A DNA stretch of 64,000 bases from an uncultured Pelagibacteraceae bacterium (GCA_902573295.1 CACGJB010000001.1:119815-183814), one strand, 5' to 3'; positions 29,183 to 38,541 are shown, counted from the stretch's first letter. Notes: generated by a model not told the origin, from the sequence alone. A program made the numbers and translations.

Positions 29183-29359
29183 TTATTTTTTATCAAAAAA
29201 TGCTTCATAAACCATCATGAAGATTGCAATTGCCATCAATATATAAACCGGCAGCACATCAAAAAAACCGATCATAGTTGATCTTGTCAATGTAGTTGCT
29301 AAACCAACTAAAAAAGCTGTCGCAAGTAAAGTTCCTAAAAATGTTGTAAATTTTTGCAT
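29183..29359 (-). CDS. Small membrane protein, 58 residues
   Basis: An ATG directly after the amidase stop codon opens a 58-codon frame ending in TAA. The product starts MQKFTTFLGTLLATAFLVGL, has two hydrophobic segments (about 6-25 and 33-52) separated by a short TTLTRSTMIGF loop, and ends YEAFFDKK. Position, zero spacing to the amidase gene and hydrophobic pattern support a real gene. I do not recognise a family. Between two TRAP systems, it might be an accessory membrane peptide, but no function can be given. Confidence 0.65.
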   Translation of the reverse strand: MQKFTTFLGTLLATAFLVGLATTLTRSTMIGFFDVLPVYILMAIAIFMMVYEAFFDKK

Positions 29360-30688
29360 TTAATTATTACATTCCTTTTCTAACCAATTAGCAATACCTA
29401 AAAATCTATGATCATCATACTTAGCACCAGTTAATTGAACTCCTAAAGGCATATTTGCATCACCTTGTAACAATGGGAGTGATATACATGGAGTTCCAAG
29501 ATAAGACCAAACTTTATTGAATTCTGCAGAACCAGTTGTTTTTAAACTTTTGGGAGCAACACCAGGACTAGCAGGTGATAAAACTCCATGATAATCTTCA
29601 AATACTTCTTCATAAGACTCATAACTTCTTTTCATGAAATCTAGGGCCTCAGCATACTCCTTTGCTGAATGTTTATTACCTTTAACAATTGCATCTTGCA
29701 TTGGCTTAGATAATTTTTTTTTATACTTTTTATAATATAATCCAAAATTATTTGCTAAATCAGTTTCATACATAATTTTATGATATTTATGAATATCTTT
29801 AAAATAAGAAGGGTTATCAAAAACCTCGATATTTTTTTTAAAAGATTTTATAAAATATTCAAAAGCTTCTCTGGATTTTTTTTCAATATTTTTCCAATAA
29901 TCTGTTTTATAAAAAATAAATTTAGGTTCAAACAAGGGTCCTTTTTTTGTTTCCGCAAGCATATTCTCAGCTGAATAATGAACGGTTGCAGGGTCAAAAT
30001 TATCTTTTTTAATTAAGACTTTTGAAAGTAATGCAACGTCTTCTACTGATCTTCCAAATACACCTATGTGATCTAATTTTTCTGAAGTTTTAAGTACACC
30101 ATTTCTTGAAATTAACCCATAAGTTGGTTTGTAACCTACAACTCCACAATATGATGCTGGTCTTATTATTGAACCACCTGTTTGTGAGCCTATTGATAAA
30201 GGTGCCATAAACGAAGCAACAGCTGCTGCGGATCCACTTGAAGAACCACCTGGAGTTCTTGAATGATCATGTGGATTAGTTGTTTTAGGAGGACCAAGAT
30301 ATGCTAATTCAGCTGTAGCTGTTTTACCCATTATAATTGCGCCAGCTGCTAATAATAAATCAACTATTTCTGCATTTTGTGAATAAGATTTGCCCTTTCT
30401 AATTGCAGTTCCACATTCGGTTGGCATATCAAGAGTTCCAACAATATCTTTCACAGCCACAGGAACACCGTGTAATGGTCCTAAAGGTTTACCTGATCTT
30501 CTATATTCGTCAGCTTCTGCTGCTTTTTCTAGTAAAAGTTTTTTATCAAAGTGTGCCCAAGCCTTTACATCTTTTTCAAATTTATTAATTCTTTCTATAT
30601 ATTTTTCACATATATCTACTGAAGTTAATTGAGCGTCTTTTATTTTCAAAGCAAGCGCTTCGGCTTTAAGAGAAAAAATATCTATCAT
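29360..30688 (-). CDS. Amidase (amidase-signature family)
   Basis: This 442-residue enzyme has the Ser-cisSer-Lys amidase fold: K80 in GVPVAVKDI, the serine-rich GGSSSGSAAAVAS (residues 148-159), and nucleophile S173 in QTGGSIIRPASYCG. GatA is the main relative, but no gatB or gatC lies nearby and the sequence reads like a catabolic amidase. It sits between two TRAP transporters, five bases after dctM2, suggesting that an imported amide or amide-linked acid is hydrolysed in the cytoplasm. The substrate is unknown. Confidence 0.87.
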   Translation of the reverse strand: MIDIFSLKAEALALKIKDAQLTSVDICEKYIERINKFEKDVKAWAHFDKKLLLEKAAEADEYRRSGKPLGPLHGVPVAVKDIVGTLDMPTECGTAIRKGKSYSQNAEIVDLLLAAGAIIMGKTATAELAYLGPPKTTNPHDHSRTPGGSSSGSAAAVASFMAPLSIGSQTGGSIIRPASYCGVVGYKPTYGLISRNGVLKTSEKLDHIGVFGRSVEDVALLSKVLIKKDNFDPATVHYSAENMLAETKKGPLFEPKFIFYKTDYWKNIEKKSREAFEYFIKSFKKNIEVFDNPSYFKDIHKYHKIMYETDLANNFGLYYKKYKKKLSKPMQDAIVKGNKHSAKEYAEALDFMKRSYESYEEVFEDYHGVLSPASPGVAPKSLKTTGSAEFNKVWSYLGTPCISLPLLQGDANMPLGVQLTGAKYDDHRFLGIANWLEKECNN

Positions 30689-30693
30689 TTCTT

Positions 30694-32055
30694 TTAGTTA
30701 GCAAATAACGTTTCCGGTAACCATAAGGCAATTGCAGGAAACATATACATTAAAAACATAGCGAAAATCACAATTGCTAAAAATGGCATAATACCTCTAA
30801 AAATATCCATTAATTCAACGTTTGTTTTTTGAACTCCTTTTAAATAATAAGCCGACATTGCCATTGGCGGCGTTAAAAAAGAGGTTTGCAAATTTAGAGC
30901 AATTAACATCGCAAAAAAATATGGGTTAACTCCAAAAATTTCTAATAGGGGTAAAAAAATTGGAACAAAAATAATTAAAATTTCAGTCCACTCTAATGGC
31001 CACCCTAAAAGGAAAATTATAATTTGTGTAATTACTAGAAATTGCCAAGTTGAAATATTTATAGAAGTAAAAAAATGTTCAAAAACTTCATGTCCACCTA
31101 GGTAAGAAAATACTGAAGAAAAAGTCCAAGATCCAATAAATAACCACATAATCATAGCTGTTGTTTTAGCAGTTAAAAAAACAGACTCTTTAAAGTTTTG
31201 CCATTTAAGAGTTTTATAAAACCAAGATAAAATCAATGCTCCAAAGGCTCCAGCTGCTGCTGCCTCTGCTGGTGTTGCTATTCCAGCTAAAATTGTTCCG
31301 AGCACTAACATAATTAATCCGAAGAGAGGTACAAAAGAAACTAATACCTCTTTTAAAATTTCTGCACGAGGTGGAATGTCTTCTTTTGGAGGTCTGGGGG
31401 CAATGGAAGGATTCAGCCATGCTCTTATAACTGCATAGCCAATGTACAACCCTGCCAAAAGTAAACCTGGAAAGATAGCGGCTGCAAAAAGTCTTAAAGG
31501 TGATAATTGAGCAATAACTGAGTAAACAATCAACATAATACTTGGTGGTATTAGAATACCCAAACATCCTCCAGAACATATTATTCCTGATGCAAATTTT
31601 TTATCGTAACCAGCTTTTACCATTGCTGGCCAAGCTAATAATCCCATCAATGTCACTACTGCACCAATAATTCCTGTTGCTGTAGAGAACAGTGTACAAG
31701 TAATTAATGCAGCAACAGCCATTGACGCTGGAAGTCTATGTGCGGCTAATCTTATAGCAAAAAATAATTTTGCAACAATTCCTGCTCTTTCAACTAAATA
31801 ACCCATAAACAAAAACAACGGTACAGCTGTCAGAACATTATTATCCATAACCGTATAAGTGTTTTGAACAAATAGTTGAAAAATTCTATTATCAAAAATA
31901 TGTTCCATCATTGTTGCGTCATAGTAAGCGTAATATCCAAACGCGATACCCATCGCCATCAATGTAAATGCAATTGGAAAACCTAAAAGCACTGCAAATA
32001 GAAATATACCCATCATTAAAATTGCAACTTCTGGATTTGAAAGACTAAATAACAT
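30694..32055 (-). CDS. dctM: TRAP transporter large permease DctM (second system)
   Basis: This 453-residue membrane protein of ordinary DctM length has about 12 hydrophobic segments and family stretches GGCLGILIPPSIMLIVYSV, ALNLQTSFLTPPMAMSAYYL and LAGIATPAEAAAAGAFGAL. It couples uptake to an ion gradient together with DctQ. It overlaps dctQ2 by 11 bases and lies five bases before the amidase gene. It lacks the coiled-coil extension seen in the first system. Confidence 0.93.
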   Translation of the reverse strand: MLFSLSNPEVAILMMGIFLFAVLLGFPIAFTLMAMGIAFGYYAYYDATMMEHIFDNRIFQLFVQNTYTVMDNNVLTAVPLFLFMGYLVERAGIVAKLFFAIRLAAHRLPASMAVAALITCTLFSTATGIIGAVVTLMGLLAWPAMVKAGYDKKFASGIICSGGCLGILIPPSIMLIVYSVIAQLSPLRLFAAAIFPGLLLAGLYIGYAVIRAWLNPSIAPRPPKEDIPPRAEILKEVLVSFVPLFGLIMLVLGTILAGIATPAEAAAAGAFGALILSWFYKTLKWQNFKESVFLTAKTTAMIMWLFIGSWTFSSVFSYLGGHEVFEHFFTSINISTWQFLVITQIIIFLLGWPLEWTEILIIFVPIFLPLLEIFGVNPYFFAMLIALNLQTSFLTPPMAMSAYYLKGVQKTNVELMDIFRGIMPFLAIVIFAMFLMYMFPAIALWLPETLFAN

Positions 32056-32629
32056 TTGATTTATCTTCCTCTTGAGATGTCCTCATTAACATTTGTTCTG
32101 TTTCCTCAGCAACTACCATTCGCATAGGCCATTGTCCTGTTTTGATACAAATGATTGATCTAAAAACTTCTGCAATTCCTTGAATAATTAATAATGTGCC
32201 TGCAGCAGGTATCATAGATTTGACCATGTAAATCTGTATTTGAGCTGGACTACTCCAACTTGTCTCTTTAATTTTCCAAGCTATTGCAGCGTATTCATAT
32301 CCGTAAAATGCTAAAGCAACGACGCCTGGAAAAAAGAAAATAAAATAAAGAACTAAATCTATCCAAGCTTGGGTTCTTTGTTTAAATAATCGGTAAATTA
32401 CATCACCTCTTACGTGGGCTTCGGTCGCTAAACAATATGCACCTGACATCATTAGTATTGCTCCGTACATTTGCATACTAAAATCAAAATTCCATAAAGT
32501 TGGCTTATTAAAAACATAAGCCATAACAACTTCATAAACTGTTCCACCCATTAAAATCACAATACACCAAGAAAATGCTTTACCCATTGAAGTGCTCAGT
32601 GTATCCGCAAATTTAATGAAAGTTTCCAT
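32045..32629 (-). CDS. dctQ: TRAP transporter small permease DctQ (second system)
   Basis: This 194-residue protein with four membrane segments has the usual DctQ size. It includes the family stretch YCLATEAHVRGDVIYRLFKQ followed by TQAWIDLVLYF. It overlaps dctM2 by 11 bases and lies 76 bases after the dctP2 stop, across an AT/GC hairpin. The type matches the larger mannitol/chloroaromatic or TakQ-like TRAP subgroup by recall. Confidence 0.9.
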   Translation of the reverse strand: METFIKFADTLSTSMGKAFSWCIVILMGGTVYEVVMAYVFNKPTLWNFDFSMQMYGAILMMSGAYCLATEAHVRGDVIYRLFKQRTQAWIDLVLYFIFFFPGVVALAFYGYEYAAIAWKIKETSWSSPAQIQIYMVKSMIPAAGTLLIIQGIAEVFRSIICIKTGQWPMRMVVAEETEQMLMRTSQEEDKSNVI

Positions 32630-32658
32630 CGATAAAAAATATAATAAATTAAACTAAA

Positions 32659-32688
32659 AAAAAAGGGGGTTTTTAAACCCCCTTTTTT
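32659..32688 (-). terminator. Hairpin between dctP2 and dctQ2, partial terminator
   Basis: The sequence AAAAAAGGGGGTTT-TT-AAACCCCCTTTTTT is a perfect 14-pair inverted repeat with a two-base centre. Its G/C core is flanked by A and T runs, so it could act as an intrinsic terminator on either strand. It lies 18 bases after the dctP2 stop and 30 bases before dctQ2, the same place as the hairpin in the first TRAP operon, although the sequences are unrelated. Confidence 0.8.
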
Positions 32689-32705
32689 GAATTTACTAAA
32701 GTTAA

Positions 32706-33863
32706 TTAGATTTTAACTTTCTCAATTGGTCCGAACTCATTTTCATAAGCTAATTTGTAGTTCGGTTGATTCATCAACAGATACTTCATAGTTCTCTTAG
32801 CGTATGCTTTTTGAGAGTCTACCACTTTCTTAAAGAAAGCATCTTTTGCAGCAAACTCACCAATAACTTTATCCCAACCTTTTAATTGCTCTGCAAGGAT
32901 AGCGTCTGATGTTTGGTAAACATTAACTTTATGCTCATTCATCAATTTAGCCAAGTCAGTTGAATATCTAACTAATGCTTTAAAGTAGTTATCTGAGTTT
33001 GCAGCATAAGCAGCATTCTTCAAGATAGCTTGATGAGCAGGCGATAAGCTATTTAGTCTCTTTGTATTCACTGGAATTTCAAACATTTCCTGTGATTGGT
33101 GGAAACTTCCTAAGTGATAGTGTTTAGAGACGTCCTGCATTCCAAACTGTGAGTCTGATGTAGGGTTGTTAAACTCCGCAGCATCAATCAAACCAGTTTT
33201 CATTGCTGGTTGGATTTCACCACCTGGCAATTGTCTCACGACCATTCCCATAGCAGTTAAAACGTTAGTCGCTAAACCAACAGTTCTATACTTCATACCT
33301 TTAACATCAGATACTTTGGTTACATTCTTTTTAAACCAACCAAATGGTTGAGCTGGCATTGGCATATGAAAGAAACCAGTGTAGTTAAATCCAACACTTT
33401 TTACTGCTTCTTCATACAATGCTCTTCCTCCACCGTACTCCATCCATCCCATAACTTCTTGGGATGACATTCCGTATGATGGTCCAGTTCCAAAAAGAGA
33501 CGCTGCAGCGTTTTTACCATACCAATATGCAGTCACCCAGTGACCCATATCAACTACGCCTGAACTTACTGCTTGTCCAATTTCTGAAGTTTTAACAACA
33601 GCTCCAACCGGTTGAACATCGATTTTAAGTTCTCCAGCTGACATGTCGCTAACCATTTTTGCGTAATCTCCCGCCATTTCAAAAAAGATGTTAGCGCCTG
33701 ATGGCCAAGCTGCTTGCATCTTTAATGTTAATGGTGCACCAAATGCAACATTTGGCATTGCTACTGCTGTAGCTGCTGCCGCTCCTGTTGCTGCCGCTGC
33801 TTTGAAGAACTTTCTTCTTGAAGGAGTTTTAGAACCCTTCAATGATTTTTTATTTTTAATCAT
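32706..33863 (-). CDS. dctP: TRAP transporter substrate-binding protein (second system)
   Basis: This 385-residue periplasmic protein starts with a Tat signal (TPSRRKFFKAAAATGAAAAT) and cleavage probably after NVAFGA. The mature part is of the DctP/TakP class: MQAAWPSGANIFFEMAGDY, MPAQPFGWFKKN, GMKYRTVGLATNVL, LIDAAEFNNPTSD. Its ligand-contact stretch differs from that of the first binding protein (AAEFNNPTSD against ATEWVGPWND), so the two systems likely take different acids. A GAGGAAAA ribosome binding site supports the ATG at 33863. Confidence 0.92.
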   Translation of the reverse strand: MIKNKKSLKGSKTPSRRKFFKAAAATGAAAATAVAMPNVAFGAPLTLKMQAAWPSGANIFFEMAGDYAKMVSDMSAGELKIDVQPVGAVVKTSEIGQAVSSGVVDMGHWVTAYWYGKNAAASLFGTGPSYGMSSQEVMGWMEYGGGRALYEEAVKSVGFNYTGFFHMPMPAQPFGWFKKNVTKVSDVKGMKYRTVGLATNVLTAMGMVVRQLPGGEIQPAMKTGLIDAAEFNNPTSDSQFGMQDVSKHYHLGSFHQSQEMFEIPVNTKRLNSLSPAHQAILKNAAYAANSDNYFKALVRYSTDLAKLMNEHKVNVYQTSDAILAEQLKGWDKVIGEFAAKDAFFKKVVDSQKAYAKRTMKYLLMNQPNYKLAYENEFGPIEKVKI

Positions 33864-34005
33864 TATATTTTCCTCTAGTTAATTAACTGATTAGAAATTA
33901 AACATAGTTTCATATTAGAGTCTTTCTAAAAAGAGGCACAGATTGTCACAATTAAACTGCAGATAGAAGTTTTTTCAATTTTTAGTTGATTATAATTTAA
34001 TTTTT
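33864..34005 (-). promoter_or_regulatory. dctP2 upstream region with operator-like inverted repeats
   Basis: This 142-base gap lies between mmsB and dctP2, the next gene upstream on the map but the first in its own operon. It contains GTTAATTAAC at 33878-33887, the palindrome also found before dctP1, and the perfect inverted repeat ATTGT-C-ACAAT at 33942-33952, about 80 bases from the start codon. A TAATAT on the minus strand could be a -10 element. A regulator-binding role is inference; no regulator gene is in the window. Confidence 0.4.
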
Positions 34006-34920
34006 TTAATCTATTGGATAATTCCAAGCACTGCCACCAATAACTTTAGAAATAGCAGAAAAATCTTTAGCATCATTTCCATCTTTACAAAATTGATCAT
34101 AAATTTCTAATGCCATTTTTCCTAATGGTGTTTCTGCATTTACACTTTGGGCACAATCATTTGCAAGTTTAAGATCTTTATTCATCATTCCTGCAGAAAA
34201 ACCAGGTTTATAATTATTATTTGAGGGTGTTCCATCAATCAAACCAGGTAAAGGTGGATAAACAGAAATTGGCCAACTATTACCTGAAGCATTTTTCATA
34301 ATTTCATGAACTTTTTTAATATCAATGTTCAATCTTTTTGCTAACATTAATGCCTCCGAGGCAGCAATCATTGCAATTCCTAAAGCCATATTGTTACAAA
34401 TTTTGGCACCATTCCCACTACCTAAATCACCTGCATGAAATATATTTTTTCCCACAATTTTTAATAAAGGAAGCGCTTTTTCAAATGCTTCTTTTGATCC
34501 ACCAACCATTATATTTAAAGTTGCTTTTTGAGCTCCCATTACTCCGCCGCTAACTGGGGCATCAATCATTTTAATTCCTAATTCTAAAGCTTTTTTTCCA
34601 ATTTCAATAGAAGTTTGAATATCAATTGTTGAACAATCAATTAGTAAACAATTTTTCGAAACTTTATTTATTATTCCATTTTTCCCTAAATAAACTTCCT
34701 TAGAATGCTTACCTTCTGGAAGCATGGTTATAACTGTTTCAACATCAGCTGTGATTAAATCATTTAAATTTGAAACTGTGTCAAGATCCTTATCCTTGGC
34801 GATTTCCAACATTTTTTCTGAAACATCAAAAACTTTTACGGATTTACCTGCCTTCATTAAATTTTGAGCCATTGGACAACCCATGTTGCCAACGCCAATA
34901 AACGCTATCGATTGAGACAT
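34006..34920 (-). CDS. mmsB: 3-hydroxyisobutyrate dehydrogenase-like oxidoreductase
   Basis: This 304-residue beta-hydroxyacid dehydrogenase has the N-terminal motif AFIGVGNMGCPMAQNLMKAG, DAPVSGGVMGAQKATLNIMV, and KICNNMALGIAMIAASEAL with the catalytic lysine region. The family oxidises 3-hydroxyisobutyrate (valine route) or tartronate semialdehyde and relatives. HIBADH is favoured because mmsA, the next enzyme in that route, occurs at 2.4 kb; a glyoxylate or succinate-semialdehyde reductase is possible. It starts one base after the adjacent hydroxyacid dehydrogenase. Confidence 0.85.
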   Translation of the reverse strand: MSQSIAFIGVGNMGCPMAQNLMKAGKSVKVFDVSEKMLEIAKDKDLDTVSNLNDLITADVETVITMLPEGKHSKEVYLGKNGIINKVSKNCLLIDCSTIDIQTSIEIGKKALELGIKMIDAPVSGGVMGAQKATLNIMVGGSKEAFEKALPLLKIVGKNIFHAGDLGSGNGAKICNNMALGIAMIAASEALMLAKRLNIDIKKVHEIMKNASGNSWPISVYPPLPGLIDGTPSNNNYKPGFSAGMMNKDLKLANDCAQSVNAETPLGKMALEIYDQFCKDGNDAKDFSAISKVIGGSAWNYPID

Positions 34921-35874
34921 TTAATTTACTTTATTTTTGCAATTTCCTGTTTTGAAAAACTCATCAAGGTTATCTATAGCTAAATTAGCCATAGCTGTAC
35001 GAGTATCTTTAGTTGCACTACCTAGATGTGGAAGTATAAATGCACTTTTATACTTTAAATAACCTGGGTTTAAATTAGGTTCATTTTTATATACGTCCAA
35101 TCCTACTGCATAAACTTTTCTTCTTTCTAGGGCATCTATCATTGCGTCGTCATCAACAATATCTCCTCTGGCGACGTTAGTGACGACAGCACCTTTAGGC
35201 AAATATTCTAATGTCTCTTTATTAATCATATCAATTGTTTCCTTAGAGGCCGGGCAACAAATCGACAAGACATCTGATACTGATAATAAACTTTTTAAGG
35301 TATCGTGATAAGTTGCACCTTGCGCCTTATCCTCATTTAATTTTGATCGATTATGATAGTGAATAATCATTCCTAATGATTTTGCAATTTTAGCGATTTT
35401 TTGGCCAATCCTTCCCATTCCTAAAATTCCTAATCTTGAGCCTGTCAATTGTTTACCAATAAGATAATCAGCTGACCATTTCCAACCTCCTTGTCTTGCA
35501 CTTTCAATTCCTTCTGAAGCTCTTCTGCACGCACCAAGTATTAAGAGAATTCCAATTTCTGCAGTTGCATCTGTCAAAACATCAGGAGTATTAGTTACAG
35601 CAATACCCCTATTTTTTGCAGCTTCTAAATCTATATTTCCAAAACCAACTGCAAAATTCGATATAATTTTTATACTTTCTGGTAATTTATTAATTGTTTC
35701 CTCATCAAGTTTATCTGTTAGTGATGAAAGTATACCATCGCAACCTTCACTTAATTCTATAAGTTTTTTTTGAGAATAAAGCTCATCATTAAGATTGAAA
35801 TTAGCTTCAAAAATTTCTTTTGCTTTGTCTTCACACGTTCTCAAAAGTCTTCTAGTAATAAGTATTTTTTTCAT
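34921..35874 (-). CDS. D-isomer-specific 2-hydroxyacid dehydrogenase (glyoxylate/hydroxypyruvate reductase-like)
   Basis: This 317-residue NAD(P)-dependent enzyme has the nucleotide motif GSRLGILGMGRIGQKIAKIA, the substrate arginine region TNVARGDIVDD, and the catalytic Glu and His in LDVYKNEPNLNP and FILPHLGSATKDT. The family reduces 2-oxoacids such as glyoxylate or hydroxypyruvate to D-2-hydroxyacids. It is adjacent to mmsB and to the FAD-linked dehydrogenase that would oxidise D-2-hydroxyacids. The exact substrate is uncertain. Confidence 0.88.
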   Translation of the reverse strand: MKKILITRRLLRTCEDKAKEIFEANFNLNDELYSQKKLIELSEGCDGILSSLTDKLDEETINKLPESIKIISNFAVGFGNIDLEAAKNRGIAVTNTPDVLTDATAEIGILLILGACRRASEGIESARQGGWKWSADYLIGKQLTGSRLGILGMGRIGQKIAKIAKSLGMIIHYHNRSKLNEDKAQGATYHDTLKSLLSVSDVLSICCPASKETIDMINKETLEYLPKGAVVTNVARGDIVDDDAMIDALERRKVYAVGLDVYKNEPNLNPGYLKYKSAFILPHLGSATKDTRTAMANLAIDNLDEFFKTGNCKNKVN

Positions 35875-35887
35875 AAAATTTTATTGA

Positions 35888-37261
35888 TTAGTTTAAATCG
35901 AATACTTTACCAGGATTCATTATATTGTTGATATCAAGGCTTCTTTTAATAGCTTTCATTACAGGCACATTATCTCGATGCTCTTTTAAAAGATAATGTT
36001 TTTTTTGTAGTCCAATACCGTGTTCACCAGTGATAGTACCTTCTAACGCTAAAGCTTTGCTAATAAGATCATCACTATATTGCCTAATTTTTTTTTGTTT
36101 TTCTTTATCATCTGGATCATACAAAACTATAGAATGAAAATTGCCATCCCCAACATGCCCAACCATCGGTGCTGTTAATCCTAATCTTTTTACTTCTTTT
36201 TCTGCCCATGAAATACATTCAACTAATCTTGATATAGGGACACATACGTCTGTTGAGTAAACTTTCATATTATGACCAAGTGCTTTTACAGAATAATATA
36301 CATCGTGTCGGGCTTTCCATAATTTTTTTTGTTCTTCTGGCGAGGAGGCCCATTGAAAATCGCTTCCATTATTTCCTTTCGATAATTCCTCAACAATGCT
36401 TATTGCCTCATTATTTGTAGTTTCGCTACCATGAAACTCAAAAAACAAAGTTGGTGATGCTTTGATGTTTTTTAGTTTTGAATATTTAATACTAATTTCC
36501 ATTTGATCCTTATTCAACATTTCTATTCTTGCGATTGGAACTCCATATTGAATCACTTCTTGTGCTGTTTTTACTGCAGAATCTAAATCTGGAAAGTAGC
36601 AAACTGCACTCATAATGCTCTCGGGTATTGGTGATAATCTTAACTGAACCTCGGTTATTATTCCTAAAGTACCTTCTGAACCAATAAATAAATTTGTTAA
36701 ATTATAACCAGCAGAAGATTTTTTAGTTCTAGCTCCTGTCTTAATTATCTCACCATTTGCTAAAACAACAGTTAAACCTGAAATCACTGTTCTCATAGTT
36801 CCATATTTTACAGCCATAGTCCCAGAAGCAGAAGTCGATGCCATTCCTCCTAATGCTGCGTCTGCGCCAGGATCAATTGGAAAGAAAACACCATCTTCTC
36901 TTAAGTATTCATTTAATTGTTTTCTAGTAACGTTTGCTTGAACTCTACAATCAAAATCTTCAGCGTTAACAGATAAAACTTTATTCATTTTCTCTAAAGA
37001 AATCGTAATTCCATTTGAGTTTCCAACAGCATTTCCTTCTAAAGATGTTCCCGTTCCAAATGGAACTACTGGTATTTTATGCTTATTACATAATTTTAAA
37101 ATTTGAGAAACTTCCTCATTTGTTTCAGGGAAAACTACAGCTTGAGATAAAACTGGATCATAAGTATCCTCACCTCTTGCATAGTTTGCTCTTGTGGATT
37201 CCGAAGTCGAAAATCTTCCATTAAAAATTTTTTTTAATTCACTCTCAACATGTTCATTCAT
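35888..37261 (-). CDS. FAD-linked D-lactate/glycolate-type dehydrogenase
   Basis: This 457-residue protein has a PCMH-type FAD-binding domain (VPFGTGTSLEGNAVG, FPIDPGADAALGGMAST, GTMRTVISGLTVVLANGE) and a C-terminal oxidase domain with HVGDGNFHS and TGEHGIGLQKK, the histidines expected at the active site. It resembles the LDHD/GlcD group that oxidises D-2-hydroxyacids and passes electrons to quinone or cytochrome. No glcE or glcF lies next to it, which favours a single-subunit D-lactate-type enzyme. Confidence 0.88.
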   Translation of the reverse strand: MNEHVESELKKIFNGRFSTSESTRANYARGEDTYDPVLSQAVVFPETNEEVSQILKLCNKHKIPVVPFGTGTSLEGNAVGNSNGITISLEKMNKVLSVNAEDFDCRVQANVTRKQLNEYLREDGVFFPIDPGADAALGGMASTSASGTMAVKYGTMRTVISGLTVVLANGEIIKTGARTKKSSAGYNLTNLFIGSEGTLGIITEVQLRLSPIPESIMSAVCYFPDLDSAVKTAQEVIQYGVPIARIEMLNKDQMEISIKYSKLKNIKASPTLFFEFHGSETTNNEAISIVEELSKGNNGSDFQWASSPEEQKKLWKARHDVYYSVKALGHNMKVYSTDVCVPISRLVECISWAEKEVKRLGLTAPMVGHVGDGNFHSIVLYDPDDKEKQKKIRQYSDDLISKALALEGTITGEHGIGLQKKHYLLKEHRDNVPVMKAIKRSLDINNIMNPGKVFDLN

Positions 37262-37303
37262 AAGATTAATATTAGTAAAAATTTAAGATAAAATACAGCT
37301 TAT

Positions 37304-38467
37304 TTAGTAAGCATTTTTTTTTATGTTCTCTAGGGCATTCGAGATATTGTCTTGTGAAGCTGCAAAGCTAAATCTAACATAATCATTGCAAGTTTTACCA
37401 AAGGCTGTACCTGGAACTATCGCCACACCTGCTTCATGCATAGCTTTTTTACAAAATTCAGCACCGTTCATTCCAGTACCTATAACTTTTGGGAAAGCGT
37501 AAAATGCACCTCCAGGTAAACTACACTCAACACCTGGTAAACTATTTAAACCTTCATGAATTAATTTTCTTCTTTGTGTAAATTTTTCCATCATGGCATG
37601 AATGGAATCATCTGGTCCATCTAACGCTGCAATACCAGCAAATTGTGCTGCAGCATTTACACATGAAACGCTGTTAATAAGTAATTTATTTACATGCTCA
37701 ACTAAATGCTCTGGCCAAAAACTCCAACCTAGTCTCCAACCTGTCATTGAATAAGCTTTGCTCCAACCCTCTAGCACAATTAGTCTATCCCTTAAATCTG
37801 GATAATTGAAAAAAGTTGGCATTTCTTTATCATCAAAAATTTGTCTACTATAAATTTCATCACTTAAAATTGTTACATGTGGATGTTTCTTTAATCCCTC
37901 TGCCAACTTGTCAATCTCTGGTTTTTCTACAAAACTCCCCGTTGGGTTATTTGGATTAATTAAAATTAACAATCTAGTTTTATCTGTGATTAAAGATAAA
38001 ATCTTATCTGCATTAAATTTTAAATCTTTATCTTCTGTTAAATCATACGGGACTGCAGTTGAACCTGTATAATTAATCATAGATTCATAAATTGGAAATG
38101 CAGGAGTTGGGTGTATTATCTCAGCCCCTGGCTCACCAAAACATTGGATAGCATAATGCATTGTAGGTTTGCCACCTGGCATAATAAGTATTCTCTCAAA
38201 ATCAACATCTTGATTATAACGCTTTTTAATCCAACGTGTTACAGCTTGTCTACATTCTGGAATACCATTTGACATTACATATCCGTGGTGTCCATCATCT
38301 AAAGCTTTTTTTGCTGCTTCAACTACATGTTTAGGTGTTTTAAAATCTGGCTGGCCCAAACCTAAATGGATCATTGGATGACCTTTAGCTTCAAGTTTTT
38401 TAGCCTCTGCTAAAACTGTAAAAGCACTTTCGGTACCAAGTCTATCGAGTGATTGAGCAAGTTTCAT
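37304..38467 (-). CDS. PLP-dependent aminotransferase, class I/II
   Basis: This 387-residue fold-type I aminotransferase has LGLGQPDFKTPKHVVEAAKK at the start, NPNNPTGSFV in the cofactor site, the PLP lysine in LEGWSKAYSMTGWRLGWSF, and a C-terminal VRFSFAAS that holds the carboxylate-binding arginine. It belongs to the broad aspartate/alanine aminotransferase group and would link 2-oxoacids made nearby to amino acids. The substrate is not determined. It has a 74-base gap upstream that may hold its own promoter. Confidence 0.88.
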   Translation of the reverse strand: MKLAQSLDRLGTESAFTVLAEAKKLEAKGHPMIHLGLGQPDFKTPKHVVEAAKKALDDGHHGYVMSNGIPECRQAVTRWIKKRYNQDVDFERILIMPGGKPTMHYAIQCFGEPGAEIIHPTPAFPIYESMINYTGSTAVPYDLTEDKDLKFNADKILSLITDKTRLLILINPNNPTGSFVEKPEIDKLAEGLKKHPHVTILSDEIYSRQIFDDKEMPTFFNYPDLRDRLIVLEGWSKAYSMTGWRLGWSFWPEHLVEHVNKLLINSVSCVNAAAQFAGIAALDGPDDSIHAMMEKFTQRRKLIHEGLNSLPGVECSLPGGAFYAFPKVIGTGMNGAEFCKKAMHEAGVAIVPGTAFGKTCNDYVRFSFAASQDNISNALENIKKNAY

Positions 38468-38541
38468 ATTTTTGTGAACCTAGCTGAAAAGATATTTGTT
38501 GTCTATTATTGATTAAGAAAAAGTATTTATAATTTTTATAA

